Below are positions 29,001 to 40,600 of a DNA stretch of 64,000 bases, in pieces. This DNA comes from Stieleria tagensis (lineage in GTDB: Bacteria; Planctomycetota; Planctomycetia; Pirellulales; Pirellulaceae): NCBI RefSeq assembly GCF_024129865.1, contig NZ_JAMYFE010000027.1:62001-126000 (forward strand), read 5' to 3'. Position numbers and translations under genes: made by a program. Position 1 is the first letter of the stretch. Each line of letters opens with the position of its first letter. Under the pieces are notes generated by a model. It did not search any database and had not been told where the DNA came from. It saw only the letters and a program-made list of their open reading frames with translations.

Positions 29001-29544
29001 ACCGAAGCATTGCCACACCAACGTTGGAGGCGTTTAAAACCGGTCCCAGTTCGTCGGCCAATTGCGGGTGAGAATCCGCAAACTCATTGATCGCTTCGTT
29101 GGTCGGCATCCGAGCGCTGAGGATAAACCAGGCGATCGGGCTGTCGGACGAGTTCGCGGTGGTGATGATCGGCTGGTCTGCGTCCTCGGGATACTCCGGG
29201 ACCTGTTGCAATCGGCTGTTCACCTTCAGTAGCGCTTCCTCCATGTTGGTGCCGACCAGAAATTCCAGCGTGATCGTGCCTTGGGAATCAGCCGATTCGG
29301 ACGACATCTTGGTGATGCCTTCGACGCTCTTGAGTTGCTCCTCTTGCTCAACAATGATCTCCTGTTCGACCTCTTGCGGACTGGCACCCGGCCAGCGGGT
29401 TGTCACAGTGATCGTCGGTGTTTGCACCTCCGGCGTCAGTTGCATCGGCATCCGCAACAGTGCAACGATGCCGAACAAAGTCACCAGCAGAACGCCGACC
29501 GCGACCTTGATCGGGTTTTGAATCATCGCTTGGATCAGATTCAT
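26008..29544 (-). CDS. RND-family efflux transporter (inner-membrane pump)
   Basis: A 1178-residue proton-driven pump of the AcrB/HAE1 type, somewhat longer than the usual 1020-1050. It has twelve hydrophobic segments in two homologous halves, an N-terminal helix (MNLIQAMIQNPIKVAVGVLL), the TM4 relay motif FAVGMLVDNAVVVLENIY and the second-half counterpart IGTVVNNPILIVHQ. An insertion of roughly 40 residues (about 158-200) lies in the first porter region. It works with the membrane-fusion protein encoded just upstream (ATGA overlap at 29541-29544) and an outer-membrane channel, which is not in this window. Substrate unknown; the marR gene suggests drugs or aromatic compounds. Confidence 0.92.
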   Translation of the reverse strand: MNLIQAMIQNPIKVAVGVLLVTLFGIVALLRMPMQLTPEVQTPTITVTTRWPGASPQEVEQEIIVEQEEQLKSVEGITKMSSESADSQGTITLEFLVGTNMEEALLKVNSRLQQVPEYPEDADQPIITTANSSDSPIAWFILSARMPTNEAINEFADSHPQLADELGPVLNASNVGVAMLRLRMLAKDHPEVKQLLPPESLDVTKLRRFCEDEIEARFERVSGVSQSNVIGGLEQEVQVVVDPQRLASRQLTLTTVRQALRGQNADTSAGDFWEGKRRMVVRTLGQFRSTEQVENQLLDVQNGAPIFIRDVAEVRLGYKKADGLVRRFGESSVAINCLRETGANVLDVMQGLQEVAKELDEGLLKSRGMQLTQVYDETEYIYSSIDLVQQNIFIGGALTMTVLMLFLHLSVRTLVAIPFILASAIAAAYVSPWFFVVCLALLLIVGFWFARGALVVGLAIPTSIIGTFLVLGILGRSLNVISLAGLAFAVGMLVDNAVVVLENIYQHAARGKNAFQAAAAATSEVLGAVVASTLTTVAVFLPVVFVQEESGQLFRDIALAISASVALSLLVSMTLIPTLSARLYRNPDRDASPPHHGKLRTSLNRFGNWIERSIEGFGKRFVSLIVGINAWLQRGVLRRLVVVVGMTLMAGLLSYQFWPKVEYLPSGNRNLVFGILLPPPGYNLDKLMTMGEQVERDLRPYWDVDPDSEEAKDLKYPVIQDFFFVARGRQVFMGLRAVDETRASELVPLVQEVGSRLYTTFAVAKQSSLFEQGLTAGRTIDVEITGPDLQKLVQMGGQVLGQVMGMMPTAQARPVPSLDLSSPEIHITPKPLQAAAMGVSNSDLGFLTNALIDGAYVGDYFLDGKKIDLSLRGEDQYATSTADLKALPIATPEGRLIPLAAVADVQNRSGPEQINHRERVRSITIEVSPPPEIALEDAMAQINAEILEPMRAKGQLEGGYQVNLAGTADKLRDTWNALRMNIALALLITYLLMAALFESWLYPLVIIFSVPLGAVGGILALSVLNLFIIQSLDVLTMLGFVILIGTVVNNPILIVHQSLTHMREDAMGVGEATLQSVRSRIRPIFMTTTTTVLGLMPLVLFPGAGSELYRGLGSVVLGGLLISTIFTVVFVPSLFTLALQTRHWIRQRLFGKDDQWTEDHASTPTTEPTNTQPELIEA

Positions 29545-30884
29545 TGCACCAGCCCCTTTGGATCGTTGGTGGCTGCGGCAGCAGCGTCTGATCGATCGAC
29601 AAGTGCAGGTGGCGGCGAAACGAACTCAGCAATCACGACCGCTTGTCCGGGACGCAATCGTTCGTTGCCTTCGGCGACCACCAATTGACCAGGTTGTATG
29701 TCACCGGTTACCTGCGTCCATCCGGCACGTTCGACCCCCAGTTGGACTGGCACTTTTTGTACCGTTCCCTTCTTGGAATCGGCTTGGTCAGTTGCGATCA
29801 CGATCAAGCTGGCCATGGGCCCGGCGTAAACGATGGCATCCTTGGGAACCAGATTCGCTTGCTGCAGGCTGCCGATCGGCAGGTTCACACGCGCCAACAT
29901 CCCGGCCTTGATCAACGGTTGTCCGTCAGTGATTTCGTTTTTGACGCGGACGCGAACCGGAAAGGTTCTCGTTCTTAGATCCGCCTGGGGAACGACTTGG
30001 TTGACCACGCCCGTAAACACACGTCCATCGAGCGCTGGGATTTCGATGTTGACGGTCATCCCGACTCGGATGTGTGGGACATTCCGCTCGGTCACAAAGG
30101 CCTCCACATCGACTTCATCCAACGCCGCGATTTCATAGACCAAATCACCCGTGTTGACCCAGGCCCCGACCTCGGTGTGTTCCTTGACCACATATCCGGC
30201 AAATCGCGAGATGATCGTGTGTTTGCGTTTTTGATCTTTCAGTTTCTGTAACACCGCGGCTTGCATGTCTGCCGCCGCTTTGGCTTGAGCGATTTTTTCC
30301 GGCCGCGGTCCATGTTCGGCCAGTTCGTATGCCGCTTTGGCAACCAGATATTCGTTCGCTGTTTCTGTATCCAACGTCACCGCTTCGTCGCGTTCGTTGA
30401 TTGACGATCCTCCTTGGCGAAACAGTTGATCGGTTCGAGCGCGGCGCATCGCGTTGAACTGATGCCGGGCTTCCGCTGCCAACATCCGTACCCTCGCCTG
30501 TTCCAATTCCTCGACTCGGGTCCCGTTTTGCAACTCTTCCAATTCGCTCATCCGCAAATCCAATTCAGCCGCGGCGGCTTCGATTTCCGAATCAATTGTT
30601 TCGGTCAACAAATTGACCAGTGGTTCCATGCTCTCAACACGTTGGCCTTCGTCGTACAGGCATTCGGCGACGCGACCACTGGCCGCACTGCCGATCACCG
30701 CAATGCGGGTGGGCCGAACCGAGGCGACAAAGGTTTGGTCTGCGGTGATGCTGCAGCGGATCACGGGAGCCGCGACGATCCGGGAATCTGGCCGCTGCGC
30801 CTGAGCGCTGGAACCGGCTAAACAGATCATCGTGATCAGACTCGCAAAGCTGCGTGTGCAATTCGTTTGCCAGTGCTGGTTCAT
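29541..30884 (-). CDS. RND efflux membrane-fusion protein (HlyD/AcrA type)
   Basis: A 447-residue periplasmic adaptor linking the RND pump to an outer-membrane channel. A signal peptide (SLITMICLAGSSAQA) is followed by the first half of the lipoyl domain (SGRVAECLYDEGQRVESM), a long alpha-helical hairpin (about 90-210), the second lipoyl half (IISRFAGYVVKEHTEVGAWV) and beta-barrel sections (VNIEIPALDGRVFTGVVNQVVPQAD). No lipobox cysteine is seen at the cleavage site. ATGA overlaps join it to marR upstream and to the pump gene downstream. Confidence 0.9.
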   Translation of the reverse strand: MNQHWQTNCTRSFASLITMICLAGSSAQAQRPDSRIVAAPVIRCSITADQTFVASVRPTRIAVIGSAASGRVAECLYDEGQRVESMEPLVNLLTETIDSEIEAAAAELDLRMSELEELQNGTRVEELEQARVRMLAAEARHQFNAMRRARTDQLFRQGGSSINERDEAVTLDTETANEYLVAKAAYELAEHGPRPEKIAQAKAAADMQAAVLQKLKDQKRKHTIISRFAGYVVKEHTEVGAWVNTGDLVYEIAALDEVDVEAFVTERNVPHIRVGMTVNIEIPALDGRVFTGVVNQVVPQADLRTRTFPVRVRVKNEITDGQPLIKAGMLARVNLPIGSLQQANLVPKDAIVYAGPMASLIVIATDQADSKKGTVQKVPVQLGVERAGWTQVTGDIQPGQLVVAEGNERLRPGQAVVIAEFVSPPPALVDRSDAAAAATNDPKGLVQ

Positions 30885-31396
30885 GTTGCAAGATCCTGGT
30901 TTTGCGCAGGCAACACGGTGTGTTGCGCGGGCGATGCGATTTCAGGGATTGGGGGCATTAGGTTTTCTTGGACGCGGCGCAGCAGATCTTTCAAAGTCGC
31001 CACTTCCGCATCGCTCATATTCGCTGTGGCTTGGTCTCGGGTCCGAGTCAAGCAATCGACCACCTGGTCCCAGACCGGTTGGGCACCCTCGGCAATTTGC
31101 ACGTGCTTGCAGCGGCGATCGATCTGGCTGGTGACGCGCTGGACCAGTCGCTGGGATTGCATGCGATCTAAGATGCCAACCAGCGTGGGAGGTTCGATCA
31201 TCATTCGCTCGGCCAAGTCCGCTTGACTTTGAGGACCGGCAAAAACCAGCCAGGCCAGCACTTGGAACTGGCGAAACGTCACGCCGTGTGGCAACAACGC
31301 TTTGTCCAAGCTGCGTTGGTACAGGTGTGACGTGGAACAAATCCAATAGCCGATACTGTCGTCAAAGTCGTAGTCTCGCACGAAATCCGTTCCCAA
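30881..31396 (-). CDS. MarR-family transcriptional regulator of the efflux operon
   Basis: A 171-residue winged-helix protein. The DNA-binding part is clear: GVTFRQFQVLAWLVFAGPQSQADLAERMMIEPPTLVGILDRMQSQRLVQRV, followed by the wing (SQIDRRCKHVQI). N- and C-terminal helices for dimerisation flank it. The start is uncertain: TTG at 31396 gives the longest form and GTG at 31381 a slightly shorter one; neither has a good ribosome-binding site. It is the first gene of marR-MFP-RND and overlaps the second by ATGA. It probably represses its own operon through the palindrome at 31415-31433. Confidence 0.88.
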   Translation of the reverse strand: MGTDFVRDYDFDDSIGYWICSTSHLYQRSLDKALLPHGVTFRQFQVLAWLVFAGPQSQADLAERMMIEPPTLVGILDRMQSQRLVQRVTSQIDRRCKHVQIAEGAQPVWDQVVDCLTRTRDQATANMSDAEVATLKDLLRRVQENLMPPIPEIASPAQHTVLPAQNQDLAT

Positions 31397-31414
31397 ACCT
31401 CATCCCAATTTAAT

Positions 31415-31433
31415 TCGTTAGCCTAGCAAACGA
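31415..31433. promoter_or_regulatory. Candidate MarR operator
   Basis: The 19-base imperfect palindrome TCGTTaGCctaGCaAACGA lies 18 bases upstream of the marR start in the 245-base divergent gap. Its size and symmetry fit MarR dimers. A half-site-like AATTCGTTAGC recurs at about 31572, nearer the giant gene. The same short string TTCGTTAGCC also occurs in the 25.5 kb repeats, so only the full palindrome is meaningful. Confidence 0.5.
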
Positions 31434-31641
31434 GTCTAGCTGGCCAATCTGGCAACGCAAGCAACGATTGACGAATAACTTTCGTGAAATCGAGTGATTA
31501 GGGGGAACTAAATTGGACAAATAGCAGGCTTTGGGGGCGGGTAGACGCCATTGCAATTGATTCAGAAGTTAAATTCGTTAGCGGTTCTGGCGGTATACAA
31601 GTTGCCAGGTCTGACGCTTCTGATTCGCCGGAGAAGATTGC

Positions 31642-34600
31642 ATGGCTGGAAAATCGTTTAACCGTCGTTGGAAACACAACCCCACCCGGCAGCCGATTCG
31701 CCGCCGGAAGTTGACCACCGAGGCGCTGGAGCGACGGATCGTGTTGTCCGCGACGATCGGCAACAACACTGCCGTCGGTTCGGAAATGCAGAATTTCCGT
31801 TTGGCGATCGCTGCGACCGCCGAGTACACGGCGCTGATGGGCGGGCAAGCTCAGGCGTTGACGGCGATCGAAACCTTTGTCGACCAAGTCAACGAAATCT
31901 TTGAACCGGAGCTGTCGATCCACTTCGATTTGGTGTCCGGCACCAACACAATCTTCACCGATTCGTCGACCGATGGTTACACCAACGGCAACGTCGGCGA
32001 CATGCTGAATCAAAACACGGCCATTCTGGATGGGATCCTGGGCAACAGCGGCTATGACATCGGCCACGTGTTTGGGAGCGCAATGAGCGGCGGTCAGGGG
32101 CTGGCGACACTCGGTTCGGCGGGCAACGGGTCCTTCAAAGGCCGCGGCGCTTCGATCTCGTCCAATCCCCAAGGGCCCAGTTGGGTGAATTTGGTGGCCC
32201 ACGAATTTGGACACCAATTTGACGCGAACCACACGTTCAACGCCAACGCTTTTGGATCCACATCGGGCAGTCGCAATGCGGCCAACGCCTATGAGCCGGC
32301 CAGCGGTTCGACGTTGATGAGTTACGCGGGGATCGCGGGTGATTCGAGCGGAAATGACAATCTACAAAGCAGCCCGGATTCCTATTTTCACGCTGCGAGT
32401 TTCGAAGACATCCAGCAGCACATCGCCAGTGTCGCGACACCGTTTTCAACCACGCCAATCAGCAATGGCGTGCCAACGATTGATGGTGGAGCGGACTACA
32501 CCATTCCCGCGGGCACACCCTTTCAGTTAACCGCAGCCGGTAGCGATGCGGATGCCGGCGATACGCTGACTTACACTTGGGAACAGCTGGATTTGGGGCC
32601 GGCGATGAGTCTGCCGATCACCGACAACGGCAGTAGTCCGTTGTTTCGATCGTTCTTGCCGAGTGAAAGCCCGACGCGCGTCTTTCCGCGACTAAGCGAC
32701 TTGGCCGACAACGTGAACACTGCTGCGATCGGCGAAGCGCTGCCGACGACCACCCGCGATCTCAATTTTCGCGCCAGCGTGCGTGACAGCCAAGGTGGCG
32801 TGAACTCAGACGACGTTCTGATTTCGGTGGTCGACACCGGCACCCCGTTCGCCATCACATCACCCAACACCGCGGTCAACTGGAGTGGCGGTACCAGTCA
32901 AACGATCGTCTGGTCGGTTGCCGGCACCAACGCCGGCAGTATCAACGTGGCAACCGTTGGCATCGATTTGTCGCTCGACGGCGGCGTGACCTATCCATTT
33001 GTTTTGGATCCTGCCACGCCAAACGATGGTTCGTACACATTGAATGTACCGAACATTGATGCAACCGAAGCACGATTGCGAGTCCGCGCCAACGGGAATG
33101 TCTTCTTTGACATCAGCGACGCAAACTTCACGATCACCGCCAATGCCGGGGGCGCGGGGATCAGTATCAGCGAATCCGACGGTAGCACTTCGGTCAGTGA
33201 AGACGGGGTGATCGGCGGTGCGGGCAGCGATTCGTACACGCTGGCACTCAACACGCCCCCCTCTGGATCGGTAGAAATCACGGTGGTTGCCGACGGGCAA
33301 ACGGAAGTCAGCCTGGACGGGGTCGCTTTCGCCTCCAGTGTCGTGATCAATAAGAGCGACATATCAAGTTCCACCGTTTTCATCCGTGGTTTGGATGACA
33401 CGCTGGCCGAAGGCATCCATTCTGGTGCGATCACACAATCGGTCACGGCCAGCAGCGATCCGAACTATCCAGTGGGAACGCTGATCAACCCGGTCTCGGT
33501 CTCGATCGCCGATGACGAGTTACAACCGGTGATTGGCGTGGATTTTGATAGGGAAAACCAAACATCGCCTCAGAATTGGACGCGGCTGTCTGAGGTGTTT
33601 GGCGGTACCACGTCAGATTTGATCCGCGAAGATGGACTGATTACGGGTGTTGGGTTGGTCTTAGAAGTGGAGGGCTCCACTGGACTCAATCTTTCATCGC
33701 CCTCGAACGTCCCCTTTCATTCGCCTTCGTTAGCCGGCATTGACGGCAATCACTTGGCTGCGGAATCCCTCACGTTGACTTGGACCGGGTTAAACGCCGG
33801 CGAAGACTACAACTTGTACTTACTGGAGACGGAAAATTTTAGCGACTCGGTCCAACAACAGTTGGTGATTAATGGGGCGGTCTATCCGGCGCCCTTCACA
33901 CAGGACACTAGCGCGATCGGCAATGGATTGTTGGTCAATAGCGGGCTTGCCGATTCGGCCAAACCGCTGGAATCCGATGCGGTGATTGCTCAAGCAGATG
34001 CCAACGGAGAAATTCGAATTGCGGTGACTGGGATCGCAGATAGCTTCGCCATGCTCGCCGGCGCGGCCATCCAGCAAGTCGGCCCTGACGTCGCAGGATT
34101 CAGCGTGATTCAAAGCGGAGGTTCGACCCAGGTTTCGGAAAACGGAACCACCGACACGATCGACGTGGTGCTGAAGACTCCGCCCACGGGAACCGTGGTG
34201 ATCGATATCAGCAGCAGTGACAACGGCGAAGCAATCACTTCCCCGAACGCACTGAGTTTCAACAGCAGCAACTGGAACATCCCGCAAGCGGTCACTGTCA
34301 CAGGAGTGGATGACAGTGATGGAGATGGACCGACATCACTAACCCTTCTTTTTGCGATCGATACCGGCCTGACGACAGATCCCGTTTACGACTTGGTGGG
34401 CGATCGCATGCTGGACGCGCTGAACCAAGACAACGAATTCTTGCCGTTGATCGGTGTGGATTTTGAATGGAATAGTCAACCCAATTTTTCCCCGCAAAAC
34501 TGGAACTTGGTCGACGCACCTTTCTTTGGGCCTTACGAAAATCTGGTTAACGAATCAGGCAATTCGACTTCGATTGATTTGGACGTGACGTTTCCCGGCA

Positions 34601-37600
34601 GCGGTGGCGTCGCAGCCTACGACAGTTCTGCGATCAGTACCTTACCCGATCACTCACCGTCGCTCGCAGAGCTTTCTGGCGGATGGTACCGCAATGAAGG
34701 TATGACGTTGACATGGAGTGATTTGACGCCGAACACAGAGTTCAACGTTTGGCTGTTCGCTGCGTGGCCCTACGCAAATCCAACTGCTCAAACAGTAACG
34801 ATTTCCGGTGCCGCAGCGGGGCAGTCTCCGTTTTCGATGCCGCATGCTCCCGGCGTTCTTCTGGTCAACGATAGCGCAGCGGACCCGGCGCGGATGCTGG
34901 TTGACGATGCTGTACATGCGACGTCGGACTCATTCGGCGAAATCCAGATTACAGTTTTTGCAGACGCCGGTGGTCAATATGCTGTGCTCAGCGGTGCTGC
35001 GATTCAAGAGATCGCTGCGGCACCACCGGTCACGGCAAATTTATCGGTTACCAGCAATGGAAGTGAGTCCGGTCCCGAGCACATCGTTTACACGGTCACC
35101 CTGGATCAGCCGAATACATCAGGATCCGCAATCACTTTTGACCTCGACGATTTGGGAACGGGCACGGCAACGGCCGGATCCGATTACACCGCGATCGCGG
35201 GATCAGCCCAAATCAGTGTCGCTAACGGGCAAACATCGGGCTCGCTGACTGTTACTGTGATCGACGATGGCGACGAGGAGTCGATCGAAACGGTCGACGT
35301 GCAGATCTCGAATCCGAGTGACGCCGCGATTGCGTTGGGCGTCACAACAGCCTCTGCTTCGATCCTTGACAACGATGGTCGGCCAGCACTGACAGTCCAA
35401 ATCGCTGACTCTGAGTTTTCGGAAGCCGACGGCGATGCTGCGACGACGGTCACGATCACTCGCAACACCGACACGTCCGCTGCTTTGGATGTCGTCTTGA
35501 CCAGCAGTGACGGTAGCGAAGCGGTCGTGCAAACGTCGGCCACCATCCCCGCCGGCCAAGCATCGGTCACCGTCGACATTGATGCCGTCGATGACTCTGC
35601 CGCCGATGGCACGCAAACGGTCACGATCACGGCTTCGGCACTCGGCGGATCCATTTCCTACGGCGTAGCCGAACCCGACGATACCTTTGGGTTCTTTGGT
35701 CAAGTCCCGTTGCAGTTGGAAACCCTGTACCAACCTCCCCAGGCAGCGATTGCTGTGCTGCCAGATGGCAAAGTCCTGGCCGCATCCGAAGGAGCAAATT
35801 CCAACGAAATCCGCTTGTCCCGTACCCTAGCCGACGGGACGTTGGACACTGCGTTTGGTCCGAACGGGTTGCTGCACCGAGTGATCGGAGCCAACAACCC
35901 CATTCCAACCGCGATGGTGGTTCAGCCGGACGGAAAGATTCTTGTTGGCGGCGTGTTTGCTTCCGGCGTGTTGGCGTCGTTCCTGGTGCGACTGAATCCC
36001 AACGGTAGTCTGGACACCAGCTACGGCAATTCAGGTTTGGCGCTGATTGACTCCGCGGGTTCGCTCGCGATCGAAGCTTTGGACGTGACACCCGACGGCA
36101 AAGTCGTCGCGGCGGTCAGTTCCACGAACTCGAACTTATTCGGAGTGATGCGCGTCAACGCAGATGGTCGGCTCGATCTGTCCTTTGGCCAAAACGCAGT
36201 CGCGGACTACGCCCATTTGTCGGCTGATGCGGTTGATCTGAAATCGCTGCCAGACGGTGATGTCTTGCTGTTGGGAAACAGTGGATTCGACGCAACAATT
36301 CTCCGCATGCAGTCCGACGGCAGTTTGGATCCGAACTTCGGAAACCAGGGCGTTACCAGCGTGTACCACCCCACGGCGGAGATCACGTTTGAAGCGATGC
36401 AACTAGCGGCCGATGGAAGCATCGTGATGGCGGGAACGGCACTTGAGAATTTCCAGCGTGACTTTGTCGTGGTGAGATTGAGTGCCGACGGATCGACCGA
36501 TACCAATTTTGCAGTCGACGGATTTGCATTTGCCGACATCGACGGTAGCCCATGGGACTACGTTTCATCGCTGCAAATTCAGGTGGACGGCAAGATCGTT
36601 GCCATCGGTCACACCGACGGATTCTCTTCCGACGAGCTCGCTCTGGCGCGTTTTAATGTCGACGGCAGTTTAGACAACAGCTTTTTTGGCGACGGCACCT
36701 ACACCCGCGGTTTCGGAACCAGTACTGATCAACGGGCATTGGGATCGGCGCTGGATGCGTCAGGACGCTTGCACCTGTTGGCCGGCAACGATTCGGACAT
36801 ACGGATTTTTGCACTCGCCCTAGGCGTGATCCCGTTCAGCGGCTCAGACGACGTCGACGTCAGCGACGATGACGGATCGAGCACCTTGGATTTCGGTGAC
36901 GCCCCCAGCGCGGCGCAATCCGGATTTGCCTTTAGTTATCCCGTCGTGGGCACAGCAAGTCACAACCTGTCGGCCGGTGGCCCGACTCTAGGACCGCTTG
37001 CCGAAGCCGATGTTGCCGGGGTGAATTCAGCCGGGGCGGTGTTCGATGACAACAACGGATCAGACGATGAAGACGGCGTTGTCTTTGTCGGCCAGTTGGT
37101 CGCGTCTGGGACGCAGTCGTCTACCGCGTCGGTGGTCGTGGAACTACAGAACGCCAACCCCAGTTCCAACCGCTTGGATGCCTGGATCGACTTCAACCGT
37201 GACGGTGATTGGGTTGACGCCGGTGAACAGATCTTTGCAAATTTTGACCTGGGCACTGCCAACGGCCAACAGATCCTGGACTTCACGATTCCACAGGATC
37301 TGGGGCCGAACATTGTATCCGGCGACACGTACGCGCGGTTCCGCGTCAGCAGCGCCGGCGGACTGGGGGTGACCGGGGCGGCGTCGGATGGCGAGATCGA
37401 GGATCACGCTGTGACGTTGGTTTCTGCGGACCCGTTTGTGGTCGACACGCTGACCGATGAAAGCGACGGCGACTACTCGCCAGGCGATTTTTCGCTTCGT
37501 GAAGCCATCGAGTTGGCCAATGCTCGCGTGGGGGCTGACGAGATCCAGTTCTCACCGTCGCTCAGTGGTGGCACGATCACATTGACACTCGATCAGTTGC

Positions 37601-40600
37601 TGGTCAACGATGATCTATCCATCATCGGCCCGGGTGCGGCGGATTTAACGATCAGCGGCAACAACGCGTTCCGCGTCTTGGATCTTCAGTTGGCGCCGGA
37701 TGTTACGTTGCAGGGTTTGACCATTGCCGATGGTCTGACTGCGGTTCCGGGACAAGCCGGTGGTGGGATTCGATCGACCGGAAACTTGGAAGTGCGTGAG
37801 AGTGTGATCACGGGGAACGCAACGATCGGTGGTTCAGCTGATGGCGGTGGGATTTATCAAGTCGGCGGATCGCTAACCGTCATTGATTCCGTGGTCAGCA
37901 ACAATAGCACGACCGGGCAAAGTTCATTTGGTGGAGGAATCAGCGCAAACAGCGGATCGGTGGAACTGGTGCGGTCAACGATCGAGGGCAACTCGATCGA
38001 CGCGGGAACAAATGTTGGTGTCGGGGGCGGTGTGGTCGTTATTTTTGGGGATGCCACGATTGAGCAGAGCACGATTGCCAACAATGTCAATTTAGGGGTT
38101 GGATCGGTCGGCGGCGGTCTGGTCGTTTCCGCTGGCAGCTTGAATCTAGTCGATAGCACCGTCTCCAATAACTCGTCGACCGGCAGCGGCGGAGGCGTCT
38201 ACTTTGGAGCGAACCCACAAACCGCCACGATCTCCAATTCGACGATTTCTGGAAATAGCGCGGTCGATGGTGATGGGGGCGGTTTGTTAATTTATCAGGG
38301 TGCTGTCAGTATCCTGCATTCGACGGTGACCGCCAATTCGGCTCCGCAGGGCCGAGGCAGCGGGGTCGCAAGTTACAGCGACGGGACGGCGATCAGTGAC
38401 ACCGTATTGATCTCGACGATCGTGGCCGGGAACGCCAACAGCGACGTTGACAATATCATCGTCGGCGGCGGTGCGGCAACGATTTCGAGCGGTGATTTCA
38501 ACCTGATCGGCGACGGAAATGCAGCGTCCGCGTTCATCGGGGGCAGCGATCAAACCGCAGTCAGTGATCCCGGGCTGGCTGCACTCGCTGACAATGGCGG
38601 ACCGACGCAAACCCATGCGTTGCAAACCGGCAGTCCGGCAATCGACGCCGGTGACACCACAGCAACGTTGTCGTTGGACCAGCGAGGACCGGGGTTCCCA
38701 CGCCTGGTCGGTTCGCGTGTCGACATCGGTGCTTTTGAATTGGAACAGGATGCGCAGCTTTCGATTGCTGCTACGGACGCCGTCAAGCTGGAAGGAAACG
38801 CTGGTACAACCGCGTTCACATTCACGGTCACTCGAACCGGTGACACGAACGGGGCTGACAACGTCGCCTATTCGGTGACTGGAACCGGCGGCGATCCGGC
38901 CGACGCCGACGACTTTGGTGGCTCGCTACCGACCGGCGTCGTCAATTTTGCCGACGGTGAATCTAGCCAGATCATCACGATCGACGTCAGCGGTGACATC
39001 CTGGTCGAATCCGACGAAGGGTTCACGGTGACGCTGAGTGACCCGAGTGTTGATGCGGTGATCACCAATGCCATGGCAGAGGGGCTGATTGAAAACGATG
39101 ATGTTGCCCCAAATGTCGGCCCAGTCGTCGATCTTCCATCACCGCCGCTGATCGTTAACGAAGGCGATGCACCGCTGTTGGTGGATCCTCTCGCCACGGT
39201 CACCGACGTTGACTCAATCGATTTGGATGGCGGATCACTGACGGTGGATTGGGTCACCGGAGCAGCAATCGGCGAGCAGTTGTCGATACGCAACCAAGGC
39301 ACCGCTGCGGGCGAAATCGGTGTTTCGGGTTCGAGTGTGACCTTCGGGGGCACCATGATTGGAACCGTCAGCGGTGGGATCGACGGCGCCGCCTTGGTGG
39401 TCGACTTAAACGCAGCGGCTTCGCAGCCGGCTGTTCAGGCACTGGTGCGCAATTTGACGTATCAGAACACGGCTTCCAACCCAACGCTTTTGCCACGACA
39501 GATTGCGGTCATCGTGGACGATGGCGATGGAGGAGTTAGCAGAACGGTCAATCAACAGGTGCAATTCGGATTTGCATTCGGGCTCGGTGGCATCGGCTAC
39601 GATCAAGCGAGTTCGATCGACATCGATTCCCAGGGGAATGTTTACGTCACTGGTTTCTTTCAACAGACTGTAGACTTTGATCCAGGACCGGGAGTCGTCG
39701 AGAGGACGAGTGTGATCGCGAGCCGAGACGATATCTTTGTCGCCAGTTATGACCCCGACGGGTCACTGCGATGGGTACATCGTTTTGGAAACAACCAAAA
39801 CGATAAAGGCCACGCGATCTCCGTTGACGAGGAGGGCAACGTGTATGTCGTTGGAACCTTCGCGGAAACGATCGATTTTGATCCGGGCCCCGGAACTGCG
39901 AACCTGACAGCGATTGGTGTGGATGAAGGGTTTGTATTGAAACTCGATAGCGACGGTCAATTTTTGAACGCTGGCTCGATCGGCGGGATTCCCTACAACG
40001 TGTTGGCCGAGAGCGGCGATGTGTTTGTCACTGGGCCTTTCGGGGGAACTCAGGATTTTGATCCCGGGCCAGGTCAGACGACGTTAACCAGTACGACGGG
40101 CGCAGTCGACAGCTTCGTCTTGAAGTTGGACGATCAGCTGAATTTTGGTTGGGCTAAATCCATTCGTACGGTCAGTGGTCGTGGTGCCTGGGCCAACGGC
40201 ATCGCTACCGATTCGACCGGCAATGTGTTCGTCGTGGGCGACATGAATGGCACCATCGACATGGATCCCGGTGCTGGTGAAACAACGCTGTCAACGGCTA
40301 CCACCAATGCGTTTGATTTAGACATCTACGTTCTGAAGCTCGATAGCAATGGCGATTTCCAGTGGGCTCGTCACTGGGGCGAGAATGAGTTTGATACGGG
40401 ACAGGACATCGCGGTGGACGATTCTGGAAATGTTTACACCACGGGGTACTACAAATTGACCGGTGGCGGATTGGTCGACTTTGACCCCGGCCCCGGTGTC
40501 ACGCAATTGACCAATGCCGGTGGCTGGGATGCGTTTGTTTCGAAATTGGATTCCTCCGGCAACTTCCTCTGGGCTCACGGAGTGGGGACCAGCGGCGTTG

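Noticed and set aside
31498-32232. Leftward 244-residue open frame
   Set aside because: Antisense to the metalloprotease domain of the giant gene, without recognisable features.
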